Shown here: piece by piece, positions 7,014 to 14,218 of the stretch
Layout: each line of letters begins with the position of its first letter
Numbering within the stretch: the first letter of the stretch is position 1
NCBI GenBank assembly: GCA_041486185.1
Contig: JBGPKX010000122.1
Location: 1-14,941 of the forward strand
Length of the DNA stretch: 14,941 bases
Direction of reading: 5' to 3'
Source: QHXW01 sp041486185
GTDB taxonomy: Bacteria; Acidobacteriota; Terriglobia; Bryobacterales; Bryobacteraceae
Program-made: the position numbers and the translations under genes
Notes under the pieces: model-generated
Seen by the model: only the letters and a program-made list of their open reading frames with translations
What the model was told of the DNA's origin: nothing
Database searches by the model: none

Positions 7014-8498
7014 ATGTCCGAGCAGATCCTTTTACAGGGCAATATTCTGGGCATAGAGCCATTCCTGATATCTGCTGGTCCGTATGGCCCGGCGGATGAG
7101 GAGTTGTTTGCCGGGCGTTCTCAGTGGCTTACATTAATTTCCGAGGTGCTCCCGCGAGCGCTGCTGGCTGAACTTGGCCTCTCGCGTGTCCTGCTGGGAA
7201 CGAGCGGTGGAGGCCAGTTTCTCTTGGTTCTGCCCGGCGAATTTCGAGACGCCGCCAGGCAGTTCCTGAGCGCGGCCGCGGAGCACATGGCTGAACTGGG
7301 CGGCGACCACCTGAAACTGTTGTGGAGCTTCACCGAGAACCTGGGCGATTGGAGCGTGGTTCGCAAGCGCCTCAGCGAAGAATTGCAGCGCAAGCGCAAT
7401 ACGCCGCTGGCGGAAAACGAAGCGGAAACGTTCCGGCCCTTCGTGCCGCCGGCCGCATCCGGCGAGTCGGCGGCGGATCGCTATTTCTCCACCGAGCTGG
7501 GCCTGAAGGTTCGCGAAGCCGCGACTATCGGCTGGTCGCCGGAATCGCCGGCGCTGGTCACTTCCGGATCGGGCAAACACTCGTGGGTCTTGTCTCCAAA
7601 TCTCTCGATGGATGGCATTACGCTCGCGCGCCACGCCGCGCCGAGCGATGACGGCAAGAGTGCCGCGAGCGTCGCCGTACTGGCCCGCCGCTCGCAAGGC
7701 AGGCCGTTGTGGGGCGTGCTCCGGGGCGACGTGGATCATTTCTCCGTGCGGCTGCGCCGGCTGCAAACCATCGAGGAGCACGTGCAGGTCTCGGTCCTCT
7801 ACAAACAGTTCTTCGCCGGCGAGCTGGAAGTTCTGTGCTCCATGCCCGAGTTCTGGAGAAAGGTCACCATCCTCTATTCGGGCGGCGACGACTTCGCGGT
7901 ATACGGGTCGTGGGATGCCCTGATCCTGCTGGCGCGCGAGCTGCAGCGTTTGTTCCAACGCTTCACGGAAGAGAACCTGAAAGATTTTCCAGGCGCCGAG
8001 GCCAAGACCATCTCCATGGCTCTGGCGCTGGCTCCCGAGCCCGACGCGGCCTTGGCCACCGTTTACGAGCAGGCGGGCCGCCATCTGAATCTGGCCAAGT
8101 CGGCGGATAAGGATTGCATTTATCTTCTAGGCCGGGTCCTCGAGTGGAAGCGACTGGCCGATGCGGCCGACCTGAAGGACACCATCGCGCGGATGCTCGA
8201 AGAATTCCGCGGCTCGCGGCAGCTCCTGGCGCAACTGCGCGGGTTCTATCAGAAGGAGATTGTGGCCGGATCGCCCGATGCGGATGCCACCCTCAACCGG
8301 CTGGGCCGGTTCCAGCGCCGTTTTCACCGCGCCCTGGGGAACGCGCGGGACCACGAATTTCAGAAGTTGCGCGCGCATCTGGTGAATGAGATCGTAGGGA
8401 GGAAAGCCGTCCCACAAGGCAAGCCCGGAGCACGGGTGAAGCTAAGGCCGGCCGGGCTGGTCGCCATGGAATGGGCCAGGCTGGCCAGCGAGGTCTAA
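7014..8498 (+). CDS. csm1: Cas10/Csm1, type III-A CRISPR large subunit, HD-less with intact GGDD
   Basis: A 494-residue protein; typical Cas10/Csm1 is about 750-850. It begins directly in Palm1, with the degenerate Gly motif LLGTSGGGQFLLVLP (60-74). After a helical D1-like region (about 75-230) comes Palm2: LRGDVDHF (236-243) carries the first metal-binding Asp, and ILYSGGDDFAVYG (286-298) carries the GGDD cyclase signature, intact. A helical C-terminal D4-like domain follows (about 372-494). The N-terminal HD DNase domain is absent, and so is the usual cysteine-pair zinc ribbon: only two isolated Cys (275, 368) are present. In the Csm complex, target-RNA binding would switch on cyclic-oligoadenylate synthesis, but ssDNA cleavage by HD is not expected. 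It is first in the operon; csm2 starts six bases after the stop. Confidence 0.93.
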   Translation: MSEQILLQGNILGIEPFLISAGPYGPADEELFAGRSQWLTLISEVLPRALLAELGLSRVLLGTSGGGQFLLVLPGEFRDAARQFLSAAAEHMAELGGDHLKLLWSFTENLGDWSVVRKRLSEELQRKRNTPLAENEAETFRPFVPPAASGESAADRYFSTELGLKVREAATIGWSPESPALVTSGSGKHSWVLSPNLSMDGITLARHAAPSDDGKSAASVAVLARRSQGRPLWGVLRGDVDHFSVRLRRLQTIEEHVQVSVLYKQFFAGELEVLCSMPEFWRKVTILYSGGDDFAVYGSWDALILLARELQRLFQRFTEENLKDFPGAEAKTISMALALAPEPDAALATVYEQAGRHLNLAKSADKDCIYLLGRVLEWKRLADAADLKDTIARMLEEFRGSRQLLAQLRGFYQKEIVAGSPDADATLNRLGRFQRRFHRALGNARDHEFQKLRAHLVNEIVGRKAVPQGKPGARVKLRPAGLVAMEWARLASEV

Positions 8499-8504
8499 TC
8501 AGCA

Positions 8505-8993
8505 ATGGCACAAGAGCAGGAAACCAAGAACCGCGAATCCAGGCCGCCGCGCGAGGGCCATGGAGGTCCGCCTCGCGAGGGGCGTCCGCGCGAAGACGGC
8601 CGGCGCGACGACCGCCGTGGCGATCGCGGAGACCGCGGGCGTTTGGAAGGTCCGCCGGAGATCGATCTCGACAAGCTCATCAGCGACAGCTTGTACCTGG
8701 ACAACCAGGCGCACGGGATCGTCAGCCGCATGCGCGACATGGACTCGGCCACCAAGAGCCAGCTGCGCCGCCTGTATAACGCCGTGCGGCGGGCGTATCG
8801 CGCCCCCGAAAACGAACGCCAGCACCAATTCGTGATGTTGCGCGCGCGCCTGGCGTATACCATCGCGCGGCACTCGCTTCGCAGTCTGGATCAGATCGAG
8901 AAACTGTTGCTGCAGGTGACGCGCAAAAACGACAGCCGCGGCTACGAGCGTTTCCGGGATCTGTTCGAGGCCATCGTGGCGTACAACGAATGA
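8505..8993 (+). CDS. csm2: Csm2 (Cas11-like small subunit) with RG/RD-rich N-terminal tail
   Basis: A 162-residue protein. Residues 1-50 are a disordered Arg/Gly/Asp/Pro-rich tail with repeated PPREG, GRPRED and RRGDRGDRG units. The globular part (about 51-162) is all-helical and matches Csm2: LISDSLYLDNQAHGIV, KSQLRRLYNAVRRAY, QFVMLRARLAYTIARH, and the ending GYERFRDLFEAIVAYNE. Csm2 multimers line the inside of the Csm filament, help hold the crRNA-target duplex and link to Cas10. The tail is not part of the standard fold and could add RNA contacts or phase behaviour (inference). The assignment rests on motifs and on its place between cas10 and csm3. Confidence 0.88.
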   Translation: MAQEQETKNRESRPPREGHGGPPREGRPREDGRRDDRRGDRGDRGRLEGPPEIDLDKLISDSLYLDNQAHGIVSRMRDMDSATKSQLRRLYNAVRRAYRAPENERQHQFVMLRARLAYTIARHSLRSLDQIEKLLLQVTRKNDSRGYERFRDLFEAIVAYNE

Positions 8994-9034
8994 TGCAATT
9001 GCGCATGGCCCCGTTGACTCGAAATGCCATCCCC

Positions 9035-9143
9035 GTAGCTCAGGGGTACCGCCGTGTTTGCGGGAGACCTGCGGCTCTTATTTCAGGGGAGGCCAAAAGC
9101 CCGCAGATCCCCGCCAAAGGCACGCGTGGCCCTGCGCTACAAG
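9035..9143. repeat. Two-tier palindromic repeat, copy 2, inside the csm operon
   Basis: The outer arms GTAGCTCAGGG (9035-9045) and CCCTGCGCTAC (9130-9140) pair with one mismatch. The inner ACCTGCGGCT (9067-9076) is identical to the inner arm of copy 1, and its partner near 9098-9107 pairs imperfectly. The right end CCCTGCGCTACAAG (9130-9143) matches copy 1 at 13 of 14 bases. In the csm mRNA it would form a long hairpin between csm2 and csm3. Confidence 0.8.
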
Positions 9144-9185
9144 AAGCAGCGGGACGTGGGTCGATTTTTCACCGCTCCATACATT

Positions 9186-9189
9186 GAGG
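9186..9189 (+). promoter_or_regulatory. Ribosome-binding site of csm3
   Basis: GAGG, four bases before the ATG, lies just past the repeat. It gives csm3 its own translation start, since it is not coupled to csm2. Confidence 0.7.
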
Positions 9190-9193
9190 AAGA

Positions 9194-10027
9194 ATGAGCG
9201 CGCACACTACGCAAACCGAACTGAAGCTGATCGGCAAACTGATTCTCGAAGCTGAGCTGACTTGCGAAACGGGGCTGCACATCGGCGCCGGCAAGGGGTC
9301 GCTTGAAATCGGCGGCTCGGACAACCCAGTGGTCAAAGACGCCCACGGCCGCCCATATATTCCCGGTAGCTCGCTGCGCGGCAAGATCCGCTCGCTGCTC
9401 GAGCAGTTCTCGGGCGCGGCCGTGCCGTCCGAACTGGTCTATCTTTCGCGCCGCAAAGGGCAGGAAGTGCGGATTCATCAGAGCGACCGGCCCGACGACG
9501 ATATCTGCCTGCTCTTCGGCCGCAATGCCGGCCGCATGGAGCGCGTTACTGGCGAGCCGCTGGACAGCCATCACGCCAGCCCCGCGCGCCTCGCGGTTTT
9601 TGACGCACCCCTCGAAATCGACAGCATCACCCCGCCCATGCGCGAGAATCTCGACGACGAGCTCACGGAAGTGAAGAGCGAGAACGCCATCGACCGTATC
9701 ACGTCGCAAGCCAACCCGCGCACGCTCGAGCGCGTTCCGGCCGGCGCGCGTTTCCGCGTCCGGTTCATCATGGATGTGCTGTGTGATGAAGACGCGCCCC
9801 TGTTCGGTCATTTGGTACAGGGCTTGCGGCTGCTGGAAGATGACGCGCTCGGCGGCGGCGGCTCGCGCGGAAGCGGACGCGTGCGGTTATCCAACCTCAA
9901 ACTCGTGTGGCGCAACCGCGAGTACTATGCCTCTGGCGCCGCCGAGAAGGAACTGATTTCAGGCGCGGATGTGGGCGCGCTGCAGAAGCTGGTCACTGAA
10001 TCCGCAATGTCGTTTGTAAAAGAATGA
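9194..10027 (+). CDS. csm3: Csm3 (Cas7-family RAMP), target-RNA-cleaving backbone subunit
   Basis: A 277-residue protein, a little longer than the usual 220-250. Visible in order: ETGLHIGAG (25-33), GGSDNPVVKD (40-49) with Asp43 at the position of the catalytic Asp (Asp33 in the Streptococcus thermophilus protein), PYIPGSSLRGKIRSLLE (54-70), LLFGRNAG, VKSENAIDRITSQANPR (160-176) and the Gly-rich RAMP loop GGGGSRGSGRVRL (220-232). Several copies wrap the crRNA and cut target RNA at 6-nt steps with this Asp, so ribonuclease activity should be intact. The start follows a good ribosome-binding site; the stop overlaps the csm4 start by 4 bp (ATGA). Confidence 0.96.
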   Translation: MSAHTTQTELKLIGKLILEAELTCETGLHIGAGKGSLEIGGSDNPVVKDAHGRPYIPGSSLRGKIRSLLEQFSGAAVPSELVYLSRRKGQEVRIHQSDRPDDDICLLFGRNAGRMERVTGEPLDSHHASPARLAVFDAPLEIDSITPPMRENLDDELTEVKSENAIDRITSQANPRTLERVPAGARFRVRFIMDVLCDEDAPLFGHLVQGLRLLEDDALGGGGSRGSGRVRLSNLKLVWRNREYYASGAAEKELISGADVGALQKLVTESAMSFVKE

Positions 10028-11094
10028 CCGCCGCGCCACAGCCGGGGCTTGTCTTCAAGCTCCGCCCAACCGGACCTTGGCGCGTGGGACCGGATTCGGG
10101 CGCGCGCGATGGCATCGACCCGATTTACCATAGCGACTCGCTTTACTCCGCGGTTACCGGCGCCATGCGCCTCCTGGGCAGTCTGGACGCTTGGCTGGAC
10201 GCGACTGCACGCCATGCGGCGGGCCCGGCGGTGCGCTTCAGCTCGCTCTACCCGTTTCAAAATGAAATCGGCTTCGTGATCCCACCGCGTAGTGTCTGGC
10301 CGCCGCCACAATCCGCCAAAGTGCGGTGGAAAGGCGCGCGATTCATACCGCTGGGGCTCGTTGCGCCACTCCTCGGTGGCCGCGTTCCCGAAGAGGATCG
10401 GTGGGATGTCGACGGAATCAGCGCGTGCCTGGTGCCCGCCGGCCGGCCAGGCCCGTTTCGCATCGGCGCCCGTACGGGAGCCGCGGTGGATCGCCTGTCG
10501 GGCCGAGTCGAACCGCATACCGTCGCCTGCGTCGAATTTCTTCCCGGCGCCGGTCTCTGGGGCGTGATTTCATTTACCGGCGAAGAACAAAAACAGAAGT
10601 GGAACGAGCCGGTCCGCGCTGCTCTGCGGCTCTTAGCCGATTCTGGCTTCGGCGGAGAGCGGGGACGGGGCTGGGGCCGCGCTGAAACTCCGGAATTCAT
10701 CGAAGGCTCCCTGCCGCAGATGATATTGCCCGATCAACCTGCCGAAGCCGCAGAGACGGCCGGCGGCGAATCCTCCACGCCGCAGGAAGCCACTCCGATG
10801 GAATCCCCATCCGCTTACTGGCTGCTGTCTCTGTTCACCCCGGCGGCCGATGATCCGGTCGATTGGAGCCGTGGAAACTATTTTGTGCTTCCGCGAAACG
10901 GACGCGTAGAAAGTCCATTCCGCTCGGGCGATTTGAAAAAGACACTCAACATGGTGGGCGAAGGCTCGGTTCTGTTCGCCGGTGGCCCGGTACACGGCGC
11001 GGCTCCCGACGTTGCGCCGGACGGTTTCGCGCACGCTGTCTACCGCGCCGGTTTTGCGTTGGCCATTCCCATCCGCTGGCAGGCGGCTTCATGA
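10024..11094 (+). CDS. csm4: Csm4 (Cas5-family RAMP)
   Basis: A 356-residue protein. Csm4 binds the 5' repeat-derived handle of the crRNA and anchors Cas10 at the base of the complex. Features: first RAMP strand GLVFKLRPTGPWRVG (8-22), HSDSLYSAVTGAMRLLG (36-52), SSLYPF (73-78), FRIGARTGAAVDRLSG (145-160), GLWGVISF (177-184) and the Gly-rich loop GFGGERGRGWGRAE (208-221). A second RAMP-like half follows a Glu/Ala/Thr/Pro-rich linker (about 236-262). Start and stop overlap csm3 and csm5 by 4 bp each, so the three genes are translationally coupled. Confidence 0.93.
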   Translation: MTAAPQPGLVFKLRPTGPWRVGPDSGARDGIDPIYHSDSLYSAVTGAMRLLGSLDAWLDATARHAAGPAVRFSSLYPFQNEIGFVIPPRSVWPPPQSAKVRWKGARFIPLGLVAPLLGGRVPEEDRWDVDGISACLVPAGRPGPFRIGARTGAAVDRLSGRVEPHTVACVEFLPGAGLWGVISFTGEEQKQKWNEPVRAALRLLADSGFGGERGRGWGRAETPEFIEGSLPQMILPDQPAEAAETAGGESSTPQEATPMESPSAYWLLSLFTPAADDPVDWSRGNYFVLPRNGRVESPFRSGDLKKTLNMVGEGSVLFAGGPVHGAAPDVAPDGFAHAVYRAGFALAIPIRWQAAS

Positions 11095-12245
11095 AATACC
11101 GTCTGACGTGCCTGACTCCGGTGCTGGTGGGTGATGGCGGCCGGCTTTCCGCCATCGATTACATGGTGTGGAAAGATCAGGTCAACGTCCTCGACCAGGC
11201 CCGCATCTTCAAGTTGCTGGCGAAAGGGCCGCGCCTCGATGGCTACCTTACGCAGCTCAAGCGAGCCACCAAACTCGATTTCGCCTCGTGGGGCGGCTTC
11301 GCGCAGAACTTCGCCGGGCGGCGCATTCCGTTCGAAGATCCCGCCTACTCGGCCTATTGGAATCGCGCCATCGGCGAAAGCCTTAACATTCCCACTTTCG
11401 CGGCCGGACCTTCCGGACCGTATCTGCCTGGCTCGGTGATCAAAGGCGCTCTGCGCACCGGAATGTTTTTTTCGCGGCTTAAGGAAGGCGCCCTACACGA
11501 CCTCGCCGCGAGATTACAGGGCGACCGCCCTTCCCGCCGGCCCGCCGAACCGGTGGAGGACCATTTGATCGGTACCGGCGGAACCAGCCGCACGCGATTC
11601 TTCGCCACCGCCGATTCACCGCCAGTCGACTATTCCCGGTTCAAGATTTACTTGTTGCGCGTCGCGACGCTCGTGGCGCGCGGCCGTGAGGAGTACGCGC
11701 TCGGCTGGAAGCAAAGTCCGCGCGGCGCCGCGGATGGCCGCAGGCCCGCGGACGCCACCCCTATATTCGCCGAGATGGCATCGCCCGGCAGCGCCTTCGA
11801 AGGATCGTGGCAGGAAAAGCAGTTTCTCGATCAGCCTGAAATCCGCCGCATGCTGGGCTGGCGGGAGCCGGTCGAGCGCGCCCAGGTCTTCGAAGCGGCC
11901 AATCAGTATGCCGCCGGCTTATTGGCTGTTCACAAGAACTACGCCGCACGCACCGGGCTGCAACTGTTTTCGAAGACCATCGAAAACCTCGAAAATCAGT
12001 TGGCCGAAGCTCGCAGCGCCGGCGCGTGCCTGCTATCGCTCGGATGGGGTGCGGGTCTGATTGGAAAATCGGCATGGCTGGACACGGCGAACGCCGATTA
12101 CAGGCAGATCCTGAAGAGCGTGGCGGTGTATAACAGCGCCCTTGCATCGGGTCTGCCGTTTCCCAAAACCCGGCGCATCGTGTTCATGAAAGACCAACCC
12201 GCGAGCCTGCCGGGCTGGGCGCGTCTCGAAATCCTTCCCGAATAG
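11091..12245 (+). CDS. csm5: Csm5 (Cas7-like RAMP capping the crRNA 3' end)
   Basis: A 384-residue protein starting at the ATG that overlaps the csm4 stop. The frame is open further upstream, but that stretch is antisense-free csm4 coding sequence in another frame and lacks RAMP features. The N-terminal strand MKYRLTCLTPVLVGDGGRLS (1-20) is followed by DYMVWKDQVNVLD (23-35). The Csm5 signature YLPGSVIKGALRTGMFF (111-127) comes next, and a Gly-rich loop LSLGWGAGLIGKS (315-327) lies near the C-terminus, before KTRRIVF. Csm5 sits at the top of the filament and helps crRNA 3' maturation. It is the last csm gene; no csm6, cas6 or array follows in the window. Confidence 0.94.
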   Translation: MKYRLTCLTPVLVGDGGRLSAIDYMVWKDQVNVLDQARIFKLLAKGPRLDGYLTQLKRATKLDFASWGGFAQNFAGRRIPFEDPAYSAYWNRAIGESLNIPTFAAGPSGPYLPGSVIKGALRTGMFFSRLKEGALHDLAARLQGDRPSRRPAEPVEDHLIGTGGTSRTRFFATADSPPVDYSRFKIYLLRVATLVARGREEYALGWKQSPRGAADGRRPADATPIFAEMASPGSAFEGSWQEKQFLDQPEIRRMLGWREPVERAQVFEAANQYAAGLLAVHKNYAARTGLQLFSKTIENLENQLAEARSAGACLLSLGWGAGLIGKSAWLDTANADYRQILKSVAVYNSALASGLPFPKTRRIVFMKDQPASLPGWARLEILPE

Positions 12246-12272
12246 TCAATACCGCTGGAGTAGAGACAAGAT

Positions 12273-12311
12273 ATGGCTCTCAACGAGGCAAAGCTCAATG
12301 ATGTGACTTAA
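12273..12311 (+). pseudogene. Possible 5' remnant of a SAM-dependent methyltransferase gene
   Basis: An ATG with a GGAG-containing leader opens a 12-codon frame, MALNEAKLNDVT, then stop. MALNEAKLN resembles the N-terminus of a common family of winged-helix class I methyltransferases, as I remember it; nothing of the rest is present. The stop falls in the left arm of the hairpin at 12309, so the gene appears cut exactly there. It could also be a chance short frame. Confidence 0.35.
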
Positions 12312-12346
12312 ACCATAACTTTGCCGCTTGGCAAGATTATGGTTTA
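12309..12346. repeat. Strong hairpin after csm5, possible bidirectional terminator or element end
   Basis: Perfect 10-bp arms TAAACCATAA (12309-12318) and TTATGGTTTA (12337-12346) enclose a further TTGCC/GGCAA stem with a GCTT tetraloop; a C-A mismatch and a T-G wobble lie between. No T-run of terminator length follows on either strand, so intrinsic termination is uncertain. Its AT-rich arms contrast with the GC-rich surroundings. Confidence 0.6.
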
Positions 12347-12463
12347 TTCGCGTTCAACCGCATGCATCTGGGGACATTGCGGGCATTAACAAAAGAGAAT
12401 TCGTGTCCTTTCAGCAACCTGCGTAGTTCGGAGCCCGGTTCAGAAGCAGTAGCCTTGCGCCAC

Positions 12464-12808
12464 TCAATAATGCCAGTCGCCGATGGCCTCAGCGGTGGCA
12501 TCGTCGGCATCAATCGCAATCAGTTGTGATAAGGGAACTGCCATGGTCCGGCCGTGCCAGCGGATCAGCACGAGCATGTCGGCGCAGCAGGCATCTTCAG
12601 GGGCCATGCGCAGGACTTCGGCGGTTTCCCCCTTCGTGAGCGGCGAAACGACTTTGGGAGCGATGCACTTGGCCTGAAAAGGGAATCGGATTTTGTCATC
12701 GAGGTAGTAATACCATCCCATGACTTGCTCTTCCGGCCCATTAGCGTCCACGATGGCTTCGTTGTGGATTCGGTCCTCCCGGACAGGGTCTTTCTTGGGT
12801 TTCTTCAT
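12464..12808 (-). CDS. CcbP-like calcium-binding protein
   Basis: A 114-residue protein resembling the CcbP family named after the cyanobacterial calcium-binding protein. It has a basic start (MKKPKKDPVREDRI), an acidic helix, EEQVMGWYYYLDDKIRFPFQ (41-60), KCIAPKVVSPLTKGETAEVL, the acidic MAPEDACCADM, then VLIRWHGRTMAVPLSQL and the end DADDATAEAIGDWHY. The family contains a beta-barrel core with acidic surface sites for Ca2+; in cyanobacteria it buffers Ca2+, while its role elsewhere is mostly unknown. It reads toward csm5 and lies 78 bp below the broken tniQ-like gene on the same strand, so it may be transposon cargo or simply a neighbour. Confidence 0.75.
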   Translation of the reverse strand: MKKPKKDPVREDRIHNEAIVDANGPEEQVMGWYYYLDDKIRFPFQAKCIAPKVVSPLTKGETAEVLRMAPEDACCADMLVLIRWHGRTMAVPLSQLIAIDADDATAEAIGDWHY

Positions 12809-12886
12809 GACTTTGCTTCCGGGATTCGCATTGCTGGCGAGAACGCACGCAGCTCTGCGAAATCTGATCGACGCTCGCTGCGCTCT

Positions 12887-14218
12887 CTAGATTGTACTCG
12901 CGGCAACATAATGCTCTTTTCCCAGCATCCCCCGCACAGCGCTACCCAATTGCGTGTTCTGATGTCGCGACCGCCTCTGGAACTCCTGATGTCTCGCAGC
13001 GATGGCGCGATGAATCTCCGGGAAGTTGCCATACGAGATCGCCTGTGTGATGCCGAGCCGCGCATGTACCTCTCGAAGCGAAGGCGGTGGACTCTCATTC
13101 AGCATGCCTTCCAAACGTTGACCTAGCTCTTTCCAGGAGCATTTCGCGAACTCGCGCCGCTGAGCAGTCAGCTCAGCGCACAAGCGTGGTTCCCACGCCC
13201 GCATGCTGGTGTCTGAGGTGTAGCCCAGACGGCTGGCGATCTGTTCTAAAGATGGGGGCGGATCTTCGCCAAGCGCTGTTTCGAGCGCTGGCGCGAGCGC
13301 GCTGCGCCGGACGGCCTGAACTTTCGCGCGCTTTGTTTTAATCGCTCGGCAGAGGTCGGGAAATCTCGCCGCCAGGGATCCTGCGTCTGATATCCAAGCA
13401 ACAACGCGCTGCGGTGGACTGGGAGCGGCATTTTGAGCGACAGAGATTCTTCCAGGGCCTTCCGAATGATCGAATCATCGAGGAACTTCGCGCCGCGTCT
13501 CCTCCACCAGTGGTTACGCCCGGACTTGTTGAAGTTTCGCACGATGGCCTTGCACAAATCGCTATCCGCTACGTACAACCGGGTTGGTGTCGAATACCCA
13601 AGTCGCTGCGCGACCTCATGAATGCTGGGAGCCGGTTGTTCCTTCGTAGCTAACAGGAGCGCCGCGCGAATCCGATCCGCAGTGCGCGAGGGCGCGATAC
13701 CCCGTCGGCGCCTTGCCTCTACCGCTCGCTTGGCGGCCGCGGTGTCTTCCGGTTTGGCGGTAGCTCCCGTGAGCAAGGAAGTCAACGGGATCTTCAACGC
13801 GTAACACATTCGGAGTAGCAGGTCGATCCGCGCAGTCGTTGCTCCGTTGTACCCAGTTGTAGAACGAACTCCGGCGGCAACCGGCGGTTTCGGCGGCAGC
13901 GATTCTGTTTCCCTCGGAGAGTGAATCAACGTAAGGGACAAGGACCTTCCGGATGGCTTCTTTTCCAACCGGCTGGGCATCTCGTGCCATTGCCAGGAGC
14001 TGTCCGAACTGCTGAGCAACCCAGATCTGGTAATGCGTCGGCGGCAGCTTTTCCTGTGAACGTCGCGGGATCCCCAGCCACTGCCGGCATCGAGAACAGA
14101 AGCCGGGCCGCGATACAGCACAGACCGGCCGTAGTTCGCGATGACACGCAGGGCATGATGTCTCCAGAGGTACTTTGTGCAAAGGGCAGATCTCAACGCG
14201 TTGCAGGCACCAGATCAA
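12887..14218 (-). pseudogene. TniQ-like transposition protein, decayed middle and C-terminal part
   Basis: Three frames read in succession give one protein-like sequence. From 14218, LIWCLQRVEICPLHK, then CPACHRELRPV and GFCSRCRQWLG form the zinc-finger part of TniQ, followed by a helical HTH-like stretch ending SSFYNWVQ. Near 13845 the frame shifts and continues GATTARIDLLLRMCYALKIP, LTSLLTG, then repeated PPS-type HTH units (QPAPSIHEVAQRLGYST; IVRNFNKSGRNHWWRRRGAK). Near 13360 it shifts again: FPDLCRAIKTKRAKVQAVRR, DPPPSLEQIASRLGY, MLNESPPPSLREVHARLGI, IHRAIAARHQEF. It runs to a stop at 12887. Such TniQ-HTH proteins guide target selection in Tn7/Tn5053-type transposons. The breaks make it inactive unless they are sequencing errors. 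Confidence 0.75.

Larger units (their letters stand above)
8994..9193. other. 200-bp csm2-csm3 spacer
   Basis: It is much longer than the other junctions of the operon (six bases, then two 4-bp overlaps). Most of it is the palindromic repeat at 9035-9143. The 65-codon open frame inside it has no protein features and is explained by the repeat. Confidence 0.7.
12246..12463. other. Gap between csm5 and the CcbP-like gene
   Basis: These 218 bp between convergent genes hold the 12-codon stub and the hairpin at 12309-12346. The rest (12347-12463) has no recognisable coding content. A 60-codon minus-strand frame crossing it ends in the hairpin and matches nothing I know. Confidence 0.45.

Noticed and set aside
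7134..8084. A 316-codon minus-strand open frame opposite cas10
   Set aside because: It is a GC-rich antisense shadow of cas10; composition is Arg/Gln/Ala-heavy, with no recognisable motif and no ribosome-binding site.
9031..9050. CCCCGTAGCTCAGGGGTACC looks like the 5' part of a tRNA (D-arm)
   Set aside because: No anticodon or T arm follows, and the same segment pairs with 9130-9140 as the outer arm of the palindromic repeat, which explains it fully.
8990..9187. 65-codon frame between csm2 and csm3
   Set aside because: It runs through the palindromic repeat and has no start signal or protein-like features.
10863..11090. Upstream extension of the csm5 frame over csm4
   Set aside because: The stretch lies in the csm4 coding region in another frame, is Arg-rich without RAMP features, and the ATG at 11091 gives the classic 4-bp overlap and starts exactly at the first RAMP strand.
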